The notes: generated by a model from the letters alone, not told the origin. Shown: positions 41,650 to 52,196, counted from the stretch's first letter. The stretch: 64,000 nucleotides of DNA from Pantoea sp. Eser (GCA_009830035.1 SZZY01000011.1:1-64000), one strand, 5' to 3'. Program-made: numbers and translations.

Positions 41650-43407
41650 ATGAAAATTCCTTGTATTCCAGAAGATGCACCCTTTAATGGCGATCAGAAA
41701 TACTGGCTGGCGGGCTTCCTCGCCGGTCTTCACTCCCGTTTACTGGTGTTAGAAGACAAGCAGCAGCCTGCGGCAGGTACCGGCGCCGCCGCCACCACCC
41801 AACTGCACATTCTCTACGGCTCGCAAACCGGCAACGCGGAAGCACTGGCGCAAACCGCCGCCAAATCCGCGCGCGCCAAAGGGCTGGTGCCGGTGGTTCA
41901 GGCGCTGGGCGATGTGGATCTCAACGTGTTCGCCACCATGCGCCACGTACTGATTGTCACATCCACCTATGGTGAAGGCGAAATGCCGGACAACGCCCAG
42001 CTATTCTGGGATGCCATCTCCGCCAGCACCGCCCCGCGTCTGGAGCAGATGCACTTTGCCGTGCTGGCGATCGGTGATACCGGCTACGATGGCTTCTGCC
42101 AGGCAGGAAAATTCATTGATATGCGGCTGGAGCAGCTGGGCGCGAAACGCGTGGTCGATCGTATTGATTGCGATATTGACTACGAAGAGCCGTCCAGCGA
42201 ATGGCTGAACAGTTCGATGCCGCAGTTTGCCGCCAGCGCGGGCAGCAGCGGCACGGTGCTGGAAAGCGCACCAGAAGCGCCGGTGATCCCGGGCAGCAAC
42301 AAGTCGAATCCTTACGCTGCGGCGCTGATCACCAACAAGCGTTTGTCAGGCGAGCAGTCGGCGAAGGATATTCGTCACTTCGAGTTTGATCTTACCGACA
42401 GCGGCCTGAAATATGAAGCGGGCGATGCGCTGGGCGTTATCCCGGTCAACGAACCGTCACTGGTCAGCCTGCTGCTGACTCAACTGAATGCCGATTATCA
42501 GACGCCAGTGCCCGGTTTTGACCGCAGACTCGGCGATTTGCTGACCTATCAGTTTGAAATCTCAGAACCGTCGCGCAGGCTGATTGAGTGGGTCGGGCAG
42601 AACACCACCAACCAGGAACTGCGTCACGTGTTGCAGCACGACGATAAAGATGCGCTCGGCGTGTGGCTGTGGGGCAAAGATACGCTCGACCTGCTGCAGC
42701 TTGAGCTGACCCGCTCACTGACGGTGCCGGAATTTGTCGCGCTGCTGCGTCCGTTGCAGCATCGTGCGTACTCCATCTCGTCAAGCTCGAAGGCGCATCC
42801 TAACCAGGTACACCTGACCGTCGCCTCCGTCCGCTATCACAGCGGCGGCCGTAATCGTGGCGGCGTCTGTTCAACCTATCTGGCCGAACGCGTACGCCGT
42901 GGTGAGAAGCCAGCTATCTTCATCTCGCCAAACAAAGCGTTTCGCGTGCCGGCCAATAACAGCGCGCCGCTGATCATGGTGGGACCGGGCACCGGTATCG
43001 CCCCGTTCCGCGCCTTTTTGCAGGAACGTCAGGCAACTGGCGCGCAGGGTAAAAACTGGCTGTTCTTCGGCGATCAGCATCAGGAACATGACTTCATCTA
43101 TCGCGAAGAGCTGACCGGCTGGCACGACAGCGGTTTACTGACCCGGCTGGATCTGGCGTTCTCACGCGATCAGGAGAAGAAAATCTACGTACAGACCCGC
43201 ATGCTGGAACAGGGCGCAGAGCTCTATGCCTGGCTGCAGGAAGGGGCTTATTTCTACGTCTGTGGTGATGCGTCACGCATGGCGAAAGATGTCGACAGCG
43301 CGCTGTATGAAGTGGTGCGTCAGTTCGGCGGGCTGTCCAGCGAACGTGCGGCGGATTACATTGATCAGCTGAAGAAAGAGAAGCGTTACCTGCGCGACGT
43401 CTATTAA
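41650..43407 (+). CDS. CysJ-like NADPH diflavin reductase, probable redox partner of the upstream glutamate synthase
   Basis: A 585-residue protein with a flavodoxin (FMN) domain at about 50-200 (ILYGSQTGNAEALAQ, TSTYGEGEMPDNAQLFWDA, LAIGDTGYDGFCQAGK). A FAD domain follows (RAYSISSSSKAHPNQVHLTV, GGVCSTYLAERV), then an NADPH domain (VGPGTGIAPFRAFLQER, NWLFFGDQHQEHDFIY, YVCGDASRMAKDVDSALYEV) and the terminal tyrosine of RYLRDVY. The architecture and C-terminus are those of sulfite reductase alpha subunit CysJ (599 residues), but no cysI or cysH lies nearby. It sits 184 bp after the glutamate synthase homologue on the same strand, in the place of gltD. A transcript covering both is likely, since I see no strong terminator between them. 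Direct reduction of the synthase by its FMN domain is an inference. Confidence 0.88.
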   Translation: MKIPCIPEDAPFNGDQKYWLAGFLAGLHSRLLVLEDKQQPAAGTGAAATTQLHILYGSQTGNAEALAQTAAKSARAKGLVPVVQALGDVDLNVFATMRHVLIVTSTYGEGEMPDNAQLFWDAISASTAPRLEQMHFAVLAIGDTGYDGFCQAGKFIDMRLEQLGAKRVVDRIDCDIDYEEPSSEWLNSSMPQFAASAGSSGTVLESAPEAPVIPGSNKSNPYAAALITNKRLSGEQSAKDIRHFEFDLTDSGLKYEAGDALGVIPVNEPSLVSLLLTQLNADYQTPVPGFDRRLGDLLTYQFEISEPSRRLIEWVGQNTTNQELRHVLQHDDKDALGVWLWGKDTLDLLQLELTRSLTVPEFVALLRPLQHRAYSISSSSKAHPNQVHLTVASVRYHSGGRNRGGVCSTYLAERVRRGEKPAIFISPNKAFRVPANNSAPLIMVGPGTGIAPFRAFLQERQATGAQGKNWLFFGDQHQEHDFIYREELTGWHDSGLLTRLDLAFSRDQEKKIYVQTRMLEQGAELYAWLQEGAYFYVCGDASRMAKDVDSALYEVVRQFGGLSSERAADYIDQLKKEKRYLRDVY

Positions 43408-43424
43408 TTCGCGCGCGCCAACGC

Positions 43425-43460
43425 AAAAAAATCCGGCTTGCGCAGGCAGACGGACTTTTT
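43425..43460. terminator. Terminator between the diflavin reductase gene and sspB
   Basis: AAAAATCCG and CGGACTTTTT form an imperfect stem with a T run on both strands, fitting a bidirectional terminator for the convergent reductase and sspB genes. Confidence 0.7.
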
Positions 43461-43513
43461 ATTGCCCTTAAACAACCGGCAAAAATACCCGTCGTGAGGA
43501 CGGGTATCGGATG

Positions 43514-43999
43514 TTATTTTACGACGCGCAGTGAAGGGCGTCCGCCACGCGGTGGTGGATCATCATCAGGCGGCGTCTCGTCATCGCCGGCATCGTCAGG
43601 ACGATCGCCATCAATTATGGACATCATTGTCTCTTCCTGACCGTCTGACGTCTCCTGAGAGGCCAGTTCGTAAGCCGGCTCAGGTTCGAACATCGTTCCA
43701 GCGCCGTTTTCACGCGCATAGATCACCAGAATCGCCGCCATCGGCACGTTAACCTGACGCGGAACGCCGCCGAAACGGGCGTTGAACGACACCTGATCGT
43801 TAGCCAGATCGAGATTGCCCACTGCGCGCGGCGCAATGTTCAACACAATCTGACCATCGCGCGCATACTCGAGCGGCACCTGCACACCGGGCAGGTTAAT
43901 GTCGACCACCAGGTGCGGCGTTAATTGGTTATCGAGCAACCAGTCATAGAAGGCGCGCAGCAGATAGGGGCGACGTGCGGTAAGTTGCGACATTTCCAT
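43514..43999 (-). CDS. sspB: ClpXP adaptor SspB
   Basis: A 161-residue adaptor that delivers ssrA-tagged proteins to ClpXP. The substrate-binding domain (LTARRPYLLRAFYDWLLDNQ, NARFGGVPRQVNVPMAAIL) is followed by a flexible acidic tail. The conserved ClpX-binding end is RGGRPSLRVVK. It lies 3 bp after sspA. Confidence 0.97.
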   Translation of the reverse strand: MEMSQLTARRPYLLRAFYDWLLDNQLTPHLVVDINLPGVQVPLEYARDGQIVLNIAPRAVGNLDLANDQVSFNARFGGVPRQVNVPMAAILVIYARENGAGTMFEPEPAYELASQETSDGQEETMMSIIDGDRPDDAGDDETPPDDDPPPRGGRPSLRVVK

Positions 44000-44002
44000 A
44001 AA

Positions 44003-44644
44003 TCAGCCCCGGGCTTGCAGGCGCATTTCACGTTCAGCTTCAGTTAATGAAGCGAGGAAAGAGTCACGCTCGAAGACACGATTCATGTAGCCTTTCAGCT
44101 CTTTTGAACCGGAGCCGATCAAATCGATGCCCATTGACGGCAGACGCCATAACAGCGGTGCCAGATAGCAATCGACCAGGCTGAACTCTTCGCTCATGAA
44201 GAACGGTGTGCGACCAAACAGCGGCGCAATCGCCAGCAGCTCTTCACGCAGTTGTTTGCGTGCGGCTTCGGCTTCCTGACCGCTGCTGTTCTTAACGGTT
44301 CTCATCAGGCTGTACCAGTCCTGCTCGATGCGGTGCATCATCAGACGGCTTTCACCACGGGCAACCGGATAGACCGGCATCAGCGGTGGATGCGGGAAAC
44401 GCTCATCTAAATATTCCATGATGATGCGTGATTCATACAGCGTCAGCTCACGATCTACCAGCGTCGGCACCGTGCGATACGGGTTGAGGTCAATCAGATC
44501 CTGCGGCAGGTTATCCATTTCGACCTGCTCGATCTCTACGCTGACACCCTTCTCCGCCAGGACAATACGTACCTGATGGCTGAAAATGTCAGTAGGACCA
44601 GAAAACAGCGTCATTACCGAACGTTTGTTGGCAGCGACAGCCAT
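44003..44644 (-). CDS. sspA: Stringent starvation protein A
   Basis: A 213-residue GST-fold protein that binds RNA polymerase and alters transcription under starvation and acid stress. MAVAANKRSVMTLFSGPTDIF is the family start, so I place the ATG at 44644 rather than the ATG four codons upstream. The ESRIIMEYLDERFPHPPLMP segment is typical. Confidence 0.96.
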   Translation of the reverse strand: MAVAANKRSVMTLFSGPTDIFSHQVRIVLAEKGVSVEIEQVEMDNLPQDLIDLNPYRTVPTLVDRELTLYESRIIMEYLDERFPHPPLMPVYPVARGESRLMMHRIEQDWYSLMRTVKNSSGQEAEAARKQLREELLAIAPLFGRTPFFMSEEFSLVDCYLAPLLWRLPSMGIDLIGSGSKELKGYMNRVFERDSFLASLTEAEREMRLQARG

Positions 44645-44917
44645 GAAAACCTCCAAGTTTGTTCACAAAAAGTTACTGCGAATAGCCAACAATCCGGCGA
44701 CTCACTTGCTCATAGAACTCGCACGCAACCCACGTTAGCTGCGTCGTATACTGATATCCCGACGGCGGGGAGACGCATAACGCACCGGCCTGCGGGCGCA
44801 AATTGACACAGAGTTTACCAGATTTTAGGCAGCTTGTGGGCGTGGAATGAATCTTTGCGGGGAAATTGGGAGCGCCGTTAACGTTTTCCCGCCTGCATCG
44901 GCGGTGCGGCAGAAAGC

Positions 44918-44943
44918 AAAAAACCCGCCGAAGCGGGTTTTTT
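44918..44943 (-). terminator. Intrinsic terminator of rplM-rpsI
   Basis: ACCCGC CGAA GCGGGT forms a 6-bp stem with a tetraloop, with A runs on one side and T runs on the other. It lies about 30 bp after the rpsI stop on the minus strand. Confidence 0.88.
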
Positions 44944-44974
44944 GTGCCAATTGTCGCTGCCGAAGCAGCAACAA

Positions 44975-45859
<885 letters not shown>

Positions 45860-46040
45860 TCAAGTAAACGATTGAGGCTCACACGACCATTTTGACCAGC
45901 AAGCCACCCCCTTCGGATAGAGTTACTGGAACACAGAGGATTTGGGAAAAAAATCCTTTGCTGTAACGTGGGGTTGCAATATTATAGAGAAGTGGGTTAC
46001 AAAAATCGAACCCTATTTCACTATTTTATCTGCTTTATTC

Positions 46041-47168
46041 TCACGGCAGGTGCGGCAGGCGCAGATACTCTTCGCTCTGCATCTCCTGCAGACGCGATAA
46101 GCAGCGCTGGTATTCAAATTTCAGCCGCGTGCCCTGATAAATCTCGGTCAGCGAGGTTTCCGCTGCCACCACCAGTTTCACATGGCGTTCGTAGAATTCA
46201 TCGACCAGCGCCAGGAAACGGCACGCCTGATCCTCGGTCTTGTAAATCATCACCGGCACATCATGCAGCAGGACGCTGCGGAAGCGACGCGAGAGTGCAA
46301 TATAGTCATGCTGGCTGCGACCTTCGCCGCACAGCGTGGTGAAGTTGATCGCCAGCACCCCATCGCTAACGCCCAGCGTCGGCATCTGGCGGTGGTTGAT
46401 CTCCAATACCGGTGCCTGCTCCGGTTTGCCGCCCGCCAGCGCCTGAAACATCCGCCCCATTTCAGCGTGGGTCTTGTCATTCAGCGGGTAGTTCCACAGA
46501 TGAGCCGAGGTCAGCGTGCGCAACCGGTAATCGATGCCGGCATCGACGTTCATCACATCGCAGTGGGTTTTTATCTGCTCAATCGCTGGCAGGAAGCGCG
46601 CCCGCTGTAACCCGTTGCGATAGAGATCGTCTGGCGGGATGTTCGAGGTGGCAACCAGCGCGATACCGCGTTCAAACAGCGCTTCCATCAGGGTGCCAAG
46701 TAGCATCGCATCGGTGATGTCAGAAACGAAAAACTCGTCGAAACAGAGGATATCGGTTTCGGCTTTAAACCGGTCGGCGATGATCAGCAGCGGATCGCTC
46801 TGTCCCTGCAGTTGCGTTAGCTCTTCGTGCACCCTCAGCATAAAGCGGTGAAAGTGCAGCCGCAGTTTGCGATTGCCAGGAATAGACTGAAAAAACAGAT
46901 CCATTACCCAGGTTTTCCCGCGACCCACACCGCCCCACATGTATAAACCGCGCAGCGGTGGCAGGACGTCGTTTTTCTCTTTGCCGATCAGTTTAGACAG
47001 GCGGCCCAGCAGGCCAGATGTCGCAGGCGCAGCAGTTTGCTGACGTGCGGCTAGTGCTTGCTGGAGCGCGTCTAACCGGGTAATGGCTTCACGTTGTACG
47101 TCATCGGGCTTGAATTCGCCCTGCGACAGCGCCTGCTCATAGCGGGCAAGCGGAGATGAGGTTTGCAT
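46041..47168 (-). CDS. zapE: Cell division ATPase ZapE
   Basis: A 375-residue AFG1-like ATPase that associates with the division ring. Walker A MWGGVGRGKTWVMDLF, the segment RLHFHRFMLRVHEEL and Walker B ILCFDEFFVSDITDAM are present. I start at MQTSSPLARYEQAL (47168), matching the E. coli start and length; an ATG 36 bases upstream is also in frame. Confidence 0.96.
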   Translation of the reverse strand: MQTSSPLARYEQALSQGEFKPDDVQREAITRLDALQQALAARQQTAAPATSGLLGRLSKLIGKEKNDVLPPLRGLYMWGGVGRGKTWVMDLFFQSIPGNRKLRLHFHRFMLRVHEELTQLQGQSDPLLIIADRFKAETDILCFDEFFVSDITDAMLLGTLMEALFERGIALVATSNIPPDDLYRNGLQRARFLPAIEQIKTHCDVMNVDAGIDYRLRTLTSAHLWNYPLNDKTHAEMGRMFQALAGGKPEQAPVLEINHRQMPTLGVSDGVLAINFTTLCGEGRSQHDYIALSRRFRSVLLHDVPVMIYKTEDQACRFLALVDEFYERHVKLVVAAETSLTEIYQGTRLKFEYQRCLSRLQEMQSEEYLRLPHLP

Positions 47169-47346
47169 TGTTCTCTCAGAGTCCCTGAATTTTGTCTGAT
47201 TCATACAGCAGTTGTCGAAAAAAAGGCCGTTCTATACTAAGCCATGCCGCTCCAGAGTTCCACATCCATAAGATTAACGGGTATAGTGACTACTATTGGA
47301 ATGATGCAATGCCCTACGGAACAACGGAAATAACACGGGAGTCATT

Positions 47347-47748
47347 ATGACCTGGGAATACGGGCTAATTGGTTTAGTGGTAGGCATTATTGTCGGCGCA
47401 GTAGCCATGCGTTTTGGCAACAGGAAATTGCGCGAGCAGCGCAGCATGCAGTACGAACTGGAAAAATCAAAAGCGGAACTGGCGGATTACCGTCAGGAAC
47501 TGACTAACCACTTCGCGCAAAGCGCGGAATTGCTGGACAACATGGCGCGTGACTATCGTCAGCTCTACCAGCATATGGCGAAAGGGTCGAATGACCTGCT
47601 GCCTGATCTGCCAGGTGAGAAGAATCCGTTTGCTTATCAGCTGACTGAGGCTGAAGCCGATAACGATCAGGTCCCGGTACAGATGCCGCGCGACTATTCT
47701 GAAGGGGCATCCGGTTTACTGCGCGGCGAGCGCCCTGCCCGCGACTAA
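47347..47748 (+). CDS. zapG: Z-ring associated membrane protein ZapG (YhcB)
   Basis: A 133-residue DUF1043 protein with one N-terminal membrane helix (YGLIGLVVGIIVGAVAMRFG) and a long coiled coil (residues 30-75). It links cell division and envelope synthesis in E. coli. The position between zapE and degQ is conserved. Confidence 0.95.
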   Translation: MTWEYGLIGLVVGIIVGAVAMRFGNRKLREQRSMQYELEKSKAELADYRQELTNHFAQSAELLDNMARDYRQLYQHMAKGSNDLLPDLPGEKNPFAYQLTEAEADNDQVPVQMPRDYSEGASGLLRGERPARD

Positions 47749-47858
47749 TCTTTTTGGGGCGCAGCCAGTTTGCGCCCACGGTTTTTGCGGACCCTGACCT
47801 CAAACGACTGTCACACTGAGTAATTCCCCCCACTTTTTGCAGCGAGAGCGTTGTAGCA

Positions 47859-49238
47859 ATGAAAAAACAAGCACGACTGTTTAGCGCATTAGCCTTGAGT
47901 ATTGGGATGAGCCTTGCCGCCGCGCCAGACGCGATGGCGACGCTGCCAGCACAAATTGCCGGCCAGCCGCTGCCAAGCCTGGCGCCAATGCTGGAGAAAG
48001 TGCTGCCCGCCGTGGTCAGCGTTCACGTTGAAGGTACCGAATCAGCCGATCGGGCGCAGGATATTCCTGAACCGCTGAAACGCTTCTTTGGTCAGATGCC
48101 CGGCGGCAATAATCAGCCACAGCCTTTTGAAGGTCTGGGGTCGGGTGTAATCATCGATGCGGCCAAAGGGTACGTGCTGACCAATAACCACGTGGTCAAC
48201 GCCGCGGATAAGATCATCAATGTGCAGTTGGGCGACGGCAGTGAATATGAAGCCAAACTGATCGGCCATGATGAGCAGACCGACATTGCACTGATTCAGA
48301 TCCAGGGCGCAAAAAACCTGACGCAGGTAGTAAAAGTAGCCGATACCGATCAGCTAAAAGTGGGTGATTTTGCGGTAGCGATCGGCAACCCGTTTGGGCT
48401 GGGTCAGACTGCGACCTCCGGTATCATCTCGGCGCTGGGCCGTAGCGGTCTGAATCTGGAAAGGCTGGAAAACTTCATCCAGACCGATGCTGCGATTAAT
48501 CGTGGTAACTCAGGCGGCGCATTGGTTAACCTCAACGGCGAGCTGATCGGGATTAATACTGCGATTCTGGCCTCAAGCGGCGGCAATATCGGCATCGGCT
48601 TCGCCATTCCCAGCGACATGGCGATCAACCTCGCACAGCAGCTGATCAAATATGGTGAAGTGCAGCGCGGCCAGCTCGGTATTAAAGGCACCGAAATGAC
48701 TGCCGACATGGCCAAAGCGTTTAACGTCGATGCGCAGCGCGGTGCGTTTGTCTCTGAAGTGTTGCAGCAGTCAGCAGCCCAGAAAGCGGGCGTGAAATCC
48801 GGCGATATCATCACTTCAGTGAATGACAAACCGATCACCAGCTTTGCCGAACTGCAGGTGAAAATCGGCACCACCGCGCTAGGCGAGCAGGTTGAACTCG
48901 GCTTGCTGCGTGAAGGTAAGCCAGTTACGGTCACCGTTACGCTGGAGCAAAGCGCACAAACCACCGCCAGCGCCCAGTTGACGTCGCCTGCGCTGCAGGG
49001 TGCCACCCTGAGTGATGGCCAGACCAAAACCGGTGATAAAGGGGTTAAGGTCAATACCATCGAGAAAGGCACGCCGGCTGAACAGGTTGGCCTGCAAAAA
49101 GATGATGTGATTATTAGCGTTAACCGCAATCGCGTTCAGTCGATCGCTGAAATGCGTAAAGTGCTGGAAGGGAAACCGCCGGTACTGGCACTGAATGTGG
49201 TCCGCGGTGATGAAAGTATCTATCTGTTGTTGAGATAA
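47859..49238 (+). CDS. degQ: Periplasmic serine endoprotease DegQ
   Basis: A 459-residue HtrA-family protease and chaperone. Signal peptide 1-27 (ending DAMA). The catalytic triad is seen in LTNNHVVNAADK (His), TDIALIQIQ (Asp) and NRGNSGGALVN (Ser), followed by two PDZ domains (RGQLGIKGTEMT and VNTIEKGTPAEQVGLQ). It acts in envelope protein quality control and lies upstream of degS, as in E. coli. Confidence 0.96.
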   Translation: MKKQARLFSALALSIGMSLAAAPDAMATLPAQIAGQPLPSLAPMLEKVLPAVVSVHVEGTESADRAQDIPEPLKRFFGQMPGGNNQPQPFEGLGSGVIIDAAKGYVLTNNHVVNAADKIINVQLGDGSEYEAKLIGHDEQTDIALIQIQGAKNLTQVVKVADTDQLKVGDFAVAIGNPFGLGQTATSGIISALGRSGLNLERLENFIQTDAAINRGNSGGALVNLNGELIGINTAILASSGGNIGIGFAIPSDMAINLAQQLIKYGEVQRGQLGIKGTEMTADMAKAFNVDAQRGAFVSEVLQQSAAQKAGVKSGDIITSVNDKPITSFAELQVKIGTTALGEQVELGLLREGKPVTVTVTLEQSAQTTASAQLTSPALQGATLSDGQTKTGDKGVKVNTIEKGTPAEQVGLQKDDVIISVNRNRVQSIAEMRKVLEGKPPVLALNVVRGDESIYLLLR

Positions 49239-49327
49239 ACCTCGCATTATGGCGGACACAAGCACGTGTGTGTCCGCCGCTCTCATGCTATTCTGCCCAG
49301 CGATCTCCCCTAGCGAGATTTAACACC

Positions 49328-50389
49328 ATGTTTCTTAAACTTTTGCGTGCCGTGGTGCTGGGCCTGATTGTGGCGGGTATTTTGCTCGCAGCACTGCCTG
49401 CACTACGTATGGGCAGCGACGCCCTTTATAACCACGATGACAGTAACGACGAAACACCCTTTAGTTTTAATCAGGGGGTGCGCCGCGCCGTGCCTGCGGT
49501 CGTCAACGTCTATAACCGTAGCGCGCACGGTAATAACAATCGTGGCATCACCACCCTGGGTTCCGGGGTGATCATGAACGCAAAAGGTTACATCCTGACC
49601 AATAAGCACGTCATCAACAATGCTGACCAGATTATTGTGGCGCTGCAGGATGGCCGTTTCTTCGAAGCAACACTGGTCGGTTCAGACGCAATGACCGATT
49701 TGGCGGTGCTGAAAATCACCGCCTCCAGCCTGCCGGTTATCCCGATCAATCCTAAACGTCTAGCCCACATCGGCGATGTGGTGATGGCGATCGGTAATCC
49801 CTACAATCTCGGCCAGACGGTTACCCAAGGCATTATCAGCGCCACCGGACGAGTCGGCTTAAGTTCGTCAGGCCGGCAGAACTTTCTGCAAACCGATGCT
49901 TCGATCAACCAGGGTAACTCTGGCGGCGCGCTGATCAACTCGCTGGGCGAATTAATGGGCATCAACACCCTGACCTTCGACAAAAGCAATGACGGCGAAA
50001 CGCCGGAAGGCATTGGATTCGCTATTCCGACCGCGCTGGCCTCAAAAATTATGGATAAGCTGATTAGTGATGGCCGGGTAATTCGCGGCTACATCGGCAT
50101 TACCGGCGGCGAACTGCCGCCGCTGCACTGTCAGGGCAGCAATCTGGATCGGGTACAGGGCATTATCGTTAGCGTGGTGACCCCGGATGGTCCGGCCGAT
50201 AAAGCCGGTATTAAGGCCAATGATGTGTTGCTGAGCGTCAACGGCAAGCCTGCGGTTTCCGCCCAGGAGACGATGGACCAGGTGGCTGAGATTCGCCCGG
50301 GTTCGGTGATTGATGTGCGGGTACTGCGAAATGATCAGAAGCTGACGCTGCCGGTAACGATTCAGGAATTCCCGGACAGTAGCCAGTAG
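49328..50389 (+). CDS. degS: Membrane-anchored serine protease DegS
   Basis: A 353-residue protease that senses unfolded outer-membrane porins and cuts RseA to release sigma-E. It has one N-terminal anchor (LLRAVVLGLIVAGILLAALP), the triad in LTNKHVINNADQ, TDLAVLKI and INQGNSGGALIN, and a single PDZ domain (IIVSVVTPDGPADKAGIKAN). I start at MFLKLLRAVV (49328), matching the family. In E. coli mdh and argR lie next to it; here epmA follows after the palindromic element. Confidence 0.96.
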   Translation: MFLKLLRAVVLGLIVAGILLAALPALRMGSDALYNHDDSNDETPFSFNQGVRRAVPAVVNVYNRSAHGNNNRGITTLGSGVIMNAKGYILTNKHVINNADQIIVALQDGRFFEATLVGSDAMTDLAVLKITASSLPVIPINPKRLAHIGDVVMAIGNPYNLGQTVTQGIISATGRVGLSSSGRQNFLQTDASINQGNSGGALINSLGELMGINTLTFDKSNDGETPEGIGFAIPTALASKIMDKLISDGRVIRGYIGITGGELPPLHCQGSNLDRVQGIIVSVVTPDGPADKAGIKANDVLLSVNGKPAVSAQETMDQVAEIRPGSVIDVRVLRNDQKLTLPVTIQEFPDSSQ

Positions 50390-50430
50390 CACACCACGCG
50401 GCGTGCCAGCCGCCATGACGTAGCCTGACA

Positions 50431-50533
50431 GGCAGGACTGGCCCAGCTGAAGAGCAAAGTGTCCGAGCCAGGAAGGCGAGGCCGACCTACAGGGAAGTAG
50501 GTCTCCTTTGCGATCGGCTGGGCCAGTCCTGCC
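50431..50533. repeat. 103-bp nested palindromic element
   Basis: The ends GGCAGGACTGGCCCAGC (50431-50447) and GCTGGGCCAGTCCTGCC (50517-50533) are perfect 17-bp inverted repeats. Inside, GCAAAG (50454-50459) pairs with CTTTGC (50506-50511) and GACCTAC (50484-50490) with GTAGGTC (50497-50503, loop AGGGAA). This gives a long stem with nested inner hairpins, in either strand as RNA. It lies between degS and the 3' end of epmA. It could be a miniature mobile or intergenic repeat (as ERIC is elsewhere, without matching it), a structured 3' end, or an unannotated RNA. No T run follows. Confidence 0.75.
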
Positions 50534-50559
50534 CTTTCCACTCTCTTCCAGCCAGATAA

Positions 50560-51537
50560 TTAACAGCGATCGACCGGGAAGGCGATTACTTCACTCAGTG
50601 ATTCCGCTTTCAGTGCCAGCATAATCAGTCGATCCACGCCCAGCGCCACCCCGGAACAGGCTGGCGTGCCGTGCGCCAGTGCATCCAGCAGGTAGGTATC
50701 AATTGGGTGCTGCGGCAGCCCGCGCGCCGCGCGCCGGCGGTTATCCTGCTCAAAGCGCTGACGCTGTTCGCGGCTGTCAGTCAGCTCACGGAAACCGTTC
50801 GCCAGTTCGATGCCCTTGTAGTAGACCTCGAAACGTTCTGCCACGCGGTGATCCTCGGTGCTGATCTCCGCCAGCGCCGCCTGGCTGGCCGGGAAGTGAT
50901 AAACGAAGCATGGCTTATCCTGACCAATCTTCGGTTCCACGCCCAGCATAAACAGCAGCATCAGCAAGGTATCGCGATCCTCTTCCGCGCGCGCCAGTTC
51001 GCCTTCGCCCAGCTTTTCCGCCACTTCACGCAGCTGGGCCTTGTCCGCAGAGAGCGGATCAATCTCCAGATGACGAATAAACGCCTGTTGATAAGAGAGT
51101 GATTCCGCGCTGTCGCACTCCAGCACCTGCTGCATCAGATCGTCGACTTCGTTCATCAGACGATACATGTCGTAGTGCGGCCGGTACCACTCCAGCATGG
51201 TGAATTCCGGGTTATGGTGACGGCCCGCTTCTTCATTGCGGAAGCTGCGCGCCATCTGGTAAATCGGCCCGCTGCCGGCGGCCAGCAGGCGTTTCATGTG
51301 GTATTCCGGGCTGGTCATCAGCCAGAGATCGCGCCCTTGCGCGGCACCGGGTCCGACAAACCGCGTCTGGAACGGTACCAGATGAATATCGGTGATGGTC
51401 GCCTGACTCATCGCTGGCGTATCGACTTCCAGTACGCCACGATCGGCAAAGAAACGACGCACTTCGGCTAAAATCGCCGCGCGTTTTAACAAATTGGCGA
51501 TGGATGCGCTTGGTTGCCAGCTTGCCGTTTCGCTCAT
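50560..51537 (-). CDS. epmA: EF-P lysine ligase EpmA (GenX/PoxA)
   Basis: A 325-residue class II lysyl-tRNA-synthetase-like enzyme that attaches (R)-beta-lysine to EF-P. It lacks the anticodon-binding domain. Motifs: [41 protein letters not shown] and [14 protein letters not shown]. With efp and epmB about 2 kb away it completes the EF-P modification set. frdABCD, ampC and sugE, next to it in E. coli, are missing. Confidence 0.96.
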   Translation of the reverse strand: MSETASWQPSASIANLLKRAAILAEVRRFFADRGVLEVDTPAMSQATITDIHLVPFQTRFVGPGAAQGRDLWLMTSPEYHMKRLLAAGSGPIYQMARSFRNEEAGRHHNPEFTMLEWYRPHYDMYRLMNEVDDLMQQVLECDSAESLSYQQAFIRHLEIDPLSADKAQLREVAEKLGEGELARAEEDRDTLLMLLFMLGVEPKIGQDKPCFVYHFPASQAALAEISTEDHRVAERFEVYYKGIELANGFRELTDSREQRQRFEQDNRRRAARGLPQHPIDTYLLDALAHGTPACSGVALGVDRLIMLALKAESLSEVIAFPVDRC

Positions 51538-51676
51538 GGTGATGACTCCTGATACAAATAAATAAGGGATGGAAGTCTACCTGCAATGCCTGCGGCAAAC
51601 AATCTCGCGCCCGCGCTGCCAAAAACAGCGTTTCGGCTTCGATACTTAAGCAGTTAAATCACAAAGGAATCCCACT

Positions 51677-52196
51677 ATGTCTCCATGGAAAACCGTTGTT
51701 GCCAGCCTGAGCGCCTTTCTCTCTGTCGCCTGTAGCACTACGCCGCCAAAGAACGTCACGGTGATCGAAAACTTTGACAGCCAGCGCTATCTCGGCCAGT
51801 GGTACGAAATTGCCCGCCTGAATCACCCTTTCGAACGCGGCCTTGAACAGGTGACGGCGAACTACAGCCCGCGCGAAGATGGCGGCCTGAAAGTGATCAA
51901 TCGTGGTTACAACGTGAAGAAACAGCGCTGGCGGGAGAGCGTCGGCAAGGCCTACTTTACCGGCGACCCGCAGCGAGCGGCGTTGAAAGTCTCCTTCTTT
52001 GGCCCCTTCTACGGCGGCTATAACGTAATTGCTCTCGATCCGGACATACCGCTATGCGCTGGTATGTGGACCGAATCGACACTATCTGTGGATTCTGTCG
52101 CGCACGCCGCAGCCGGGCGTGAAAGAGAAGCTGGTCGATCAGGCGCGTCGGGATGGTTTCCCGGTTGATGAGTTAATCTGGGTAAAACAGAAATAG
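51677..52196 (+). pseudogene. blc: blc, outer-membrane lipocalin, frameshifted
   Basis: A homologue of lipoprotein lipocalin Blc, which binds fatty acids and lysophospholipids. A lipobox is visible (FLSVACSTT). The lipocalin motif FDSQRYLGQWYEIARLNHPFERG is intact. After GGYNVIALDPD one extra A near 52047 shifts the frame; the expected YRYALVCGPNRHYLWILSRT and the end ELIWVKQK continue in another frame to 52196. The span of 520 bases is one more than a multiple of three. It would lose the last strands of the barrel. Single-base error is an alternative. Confidence 0.88.
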
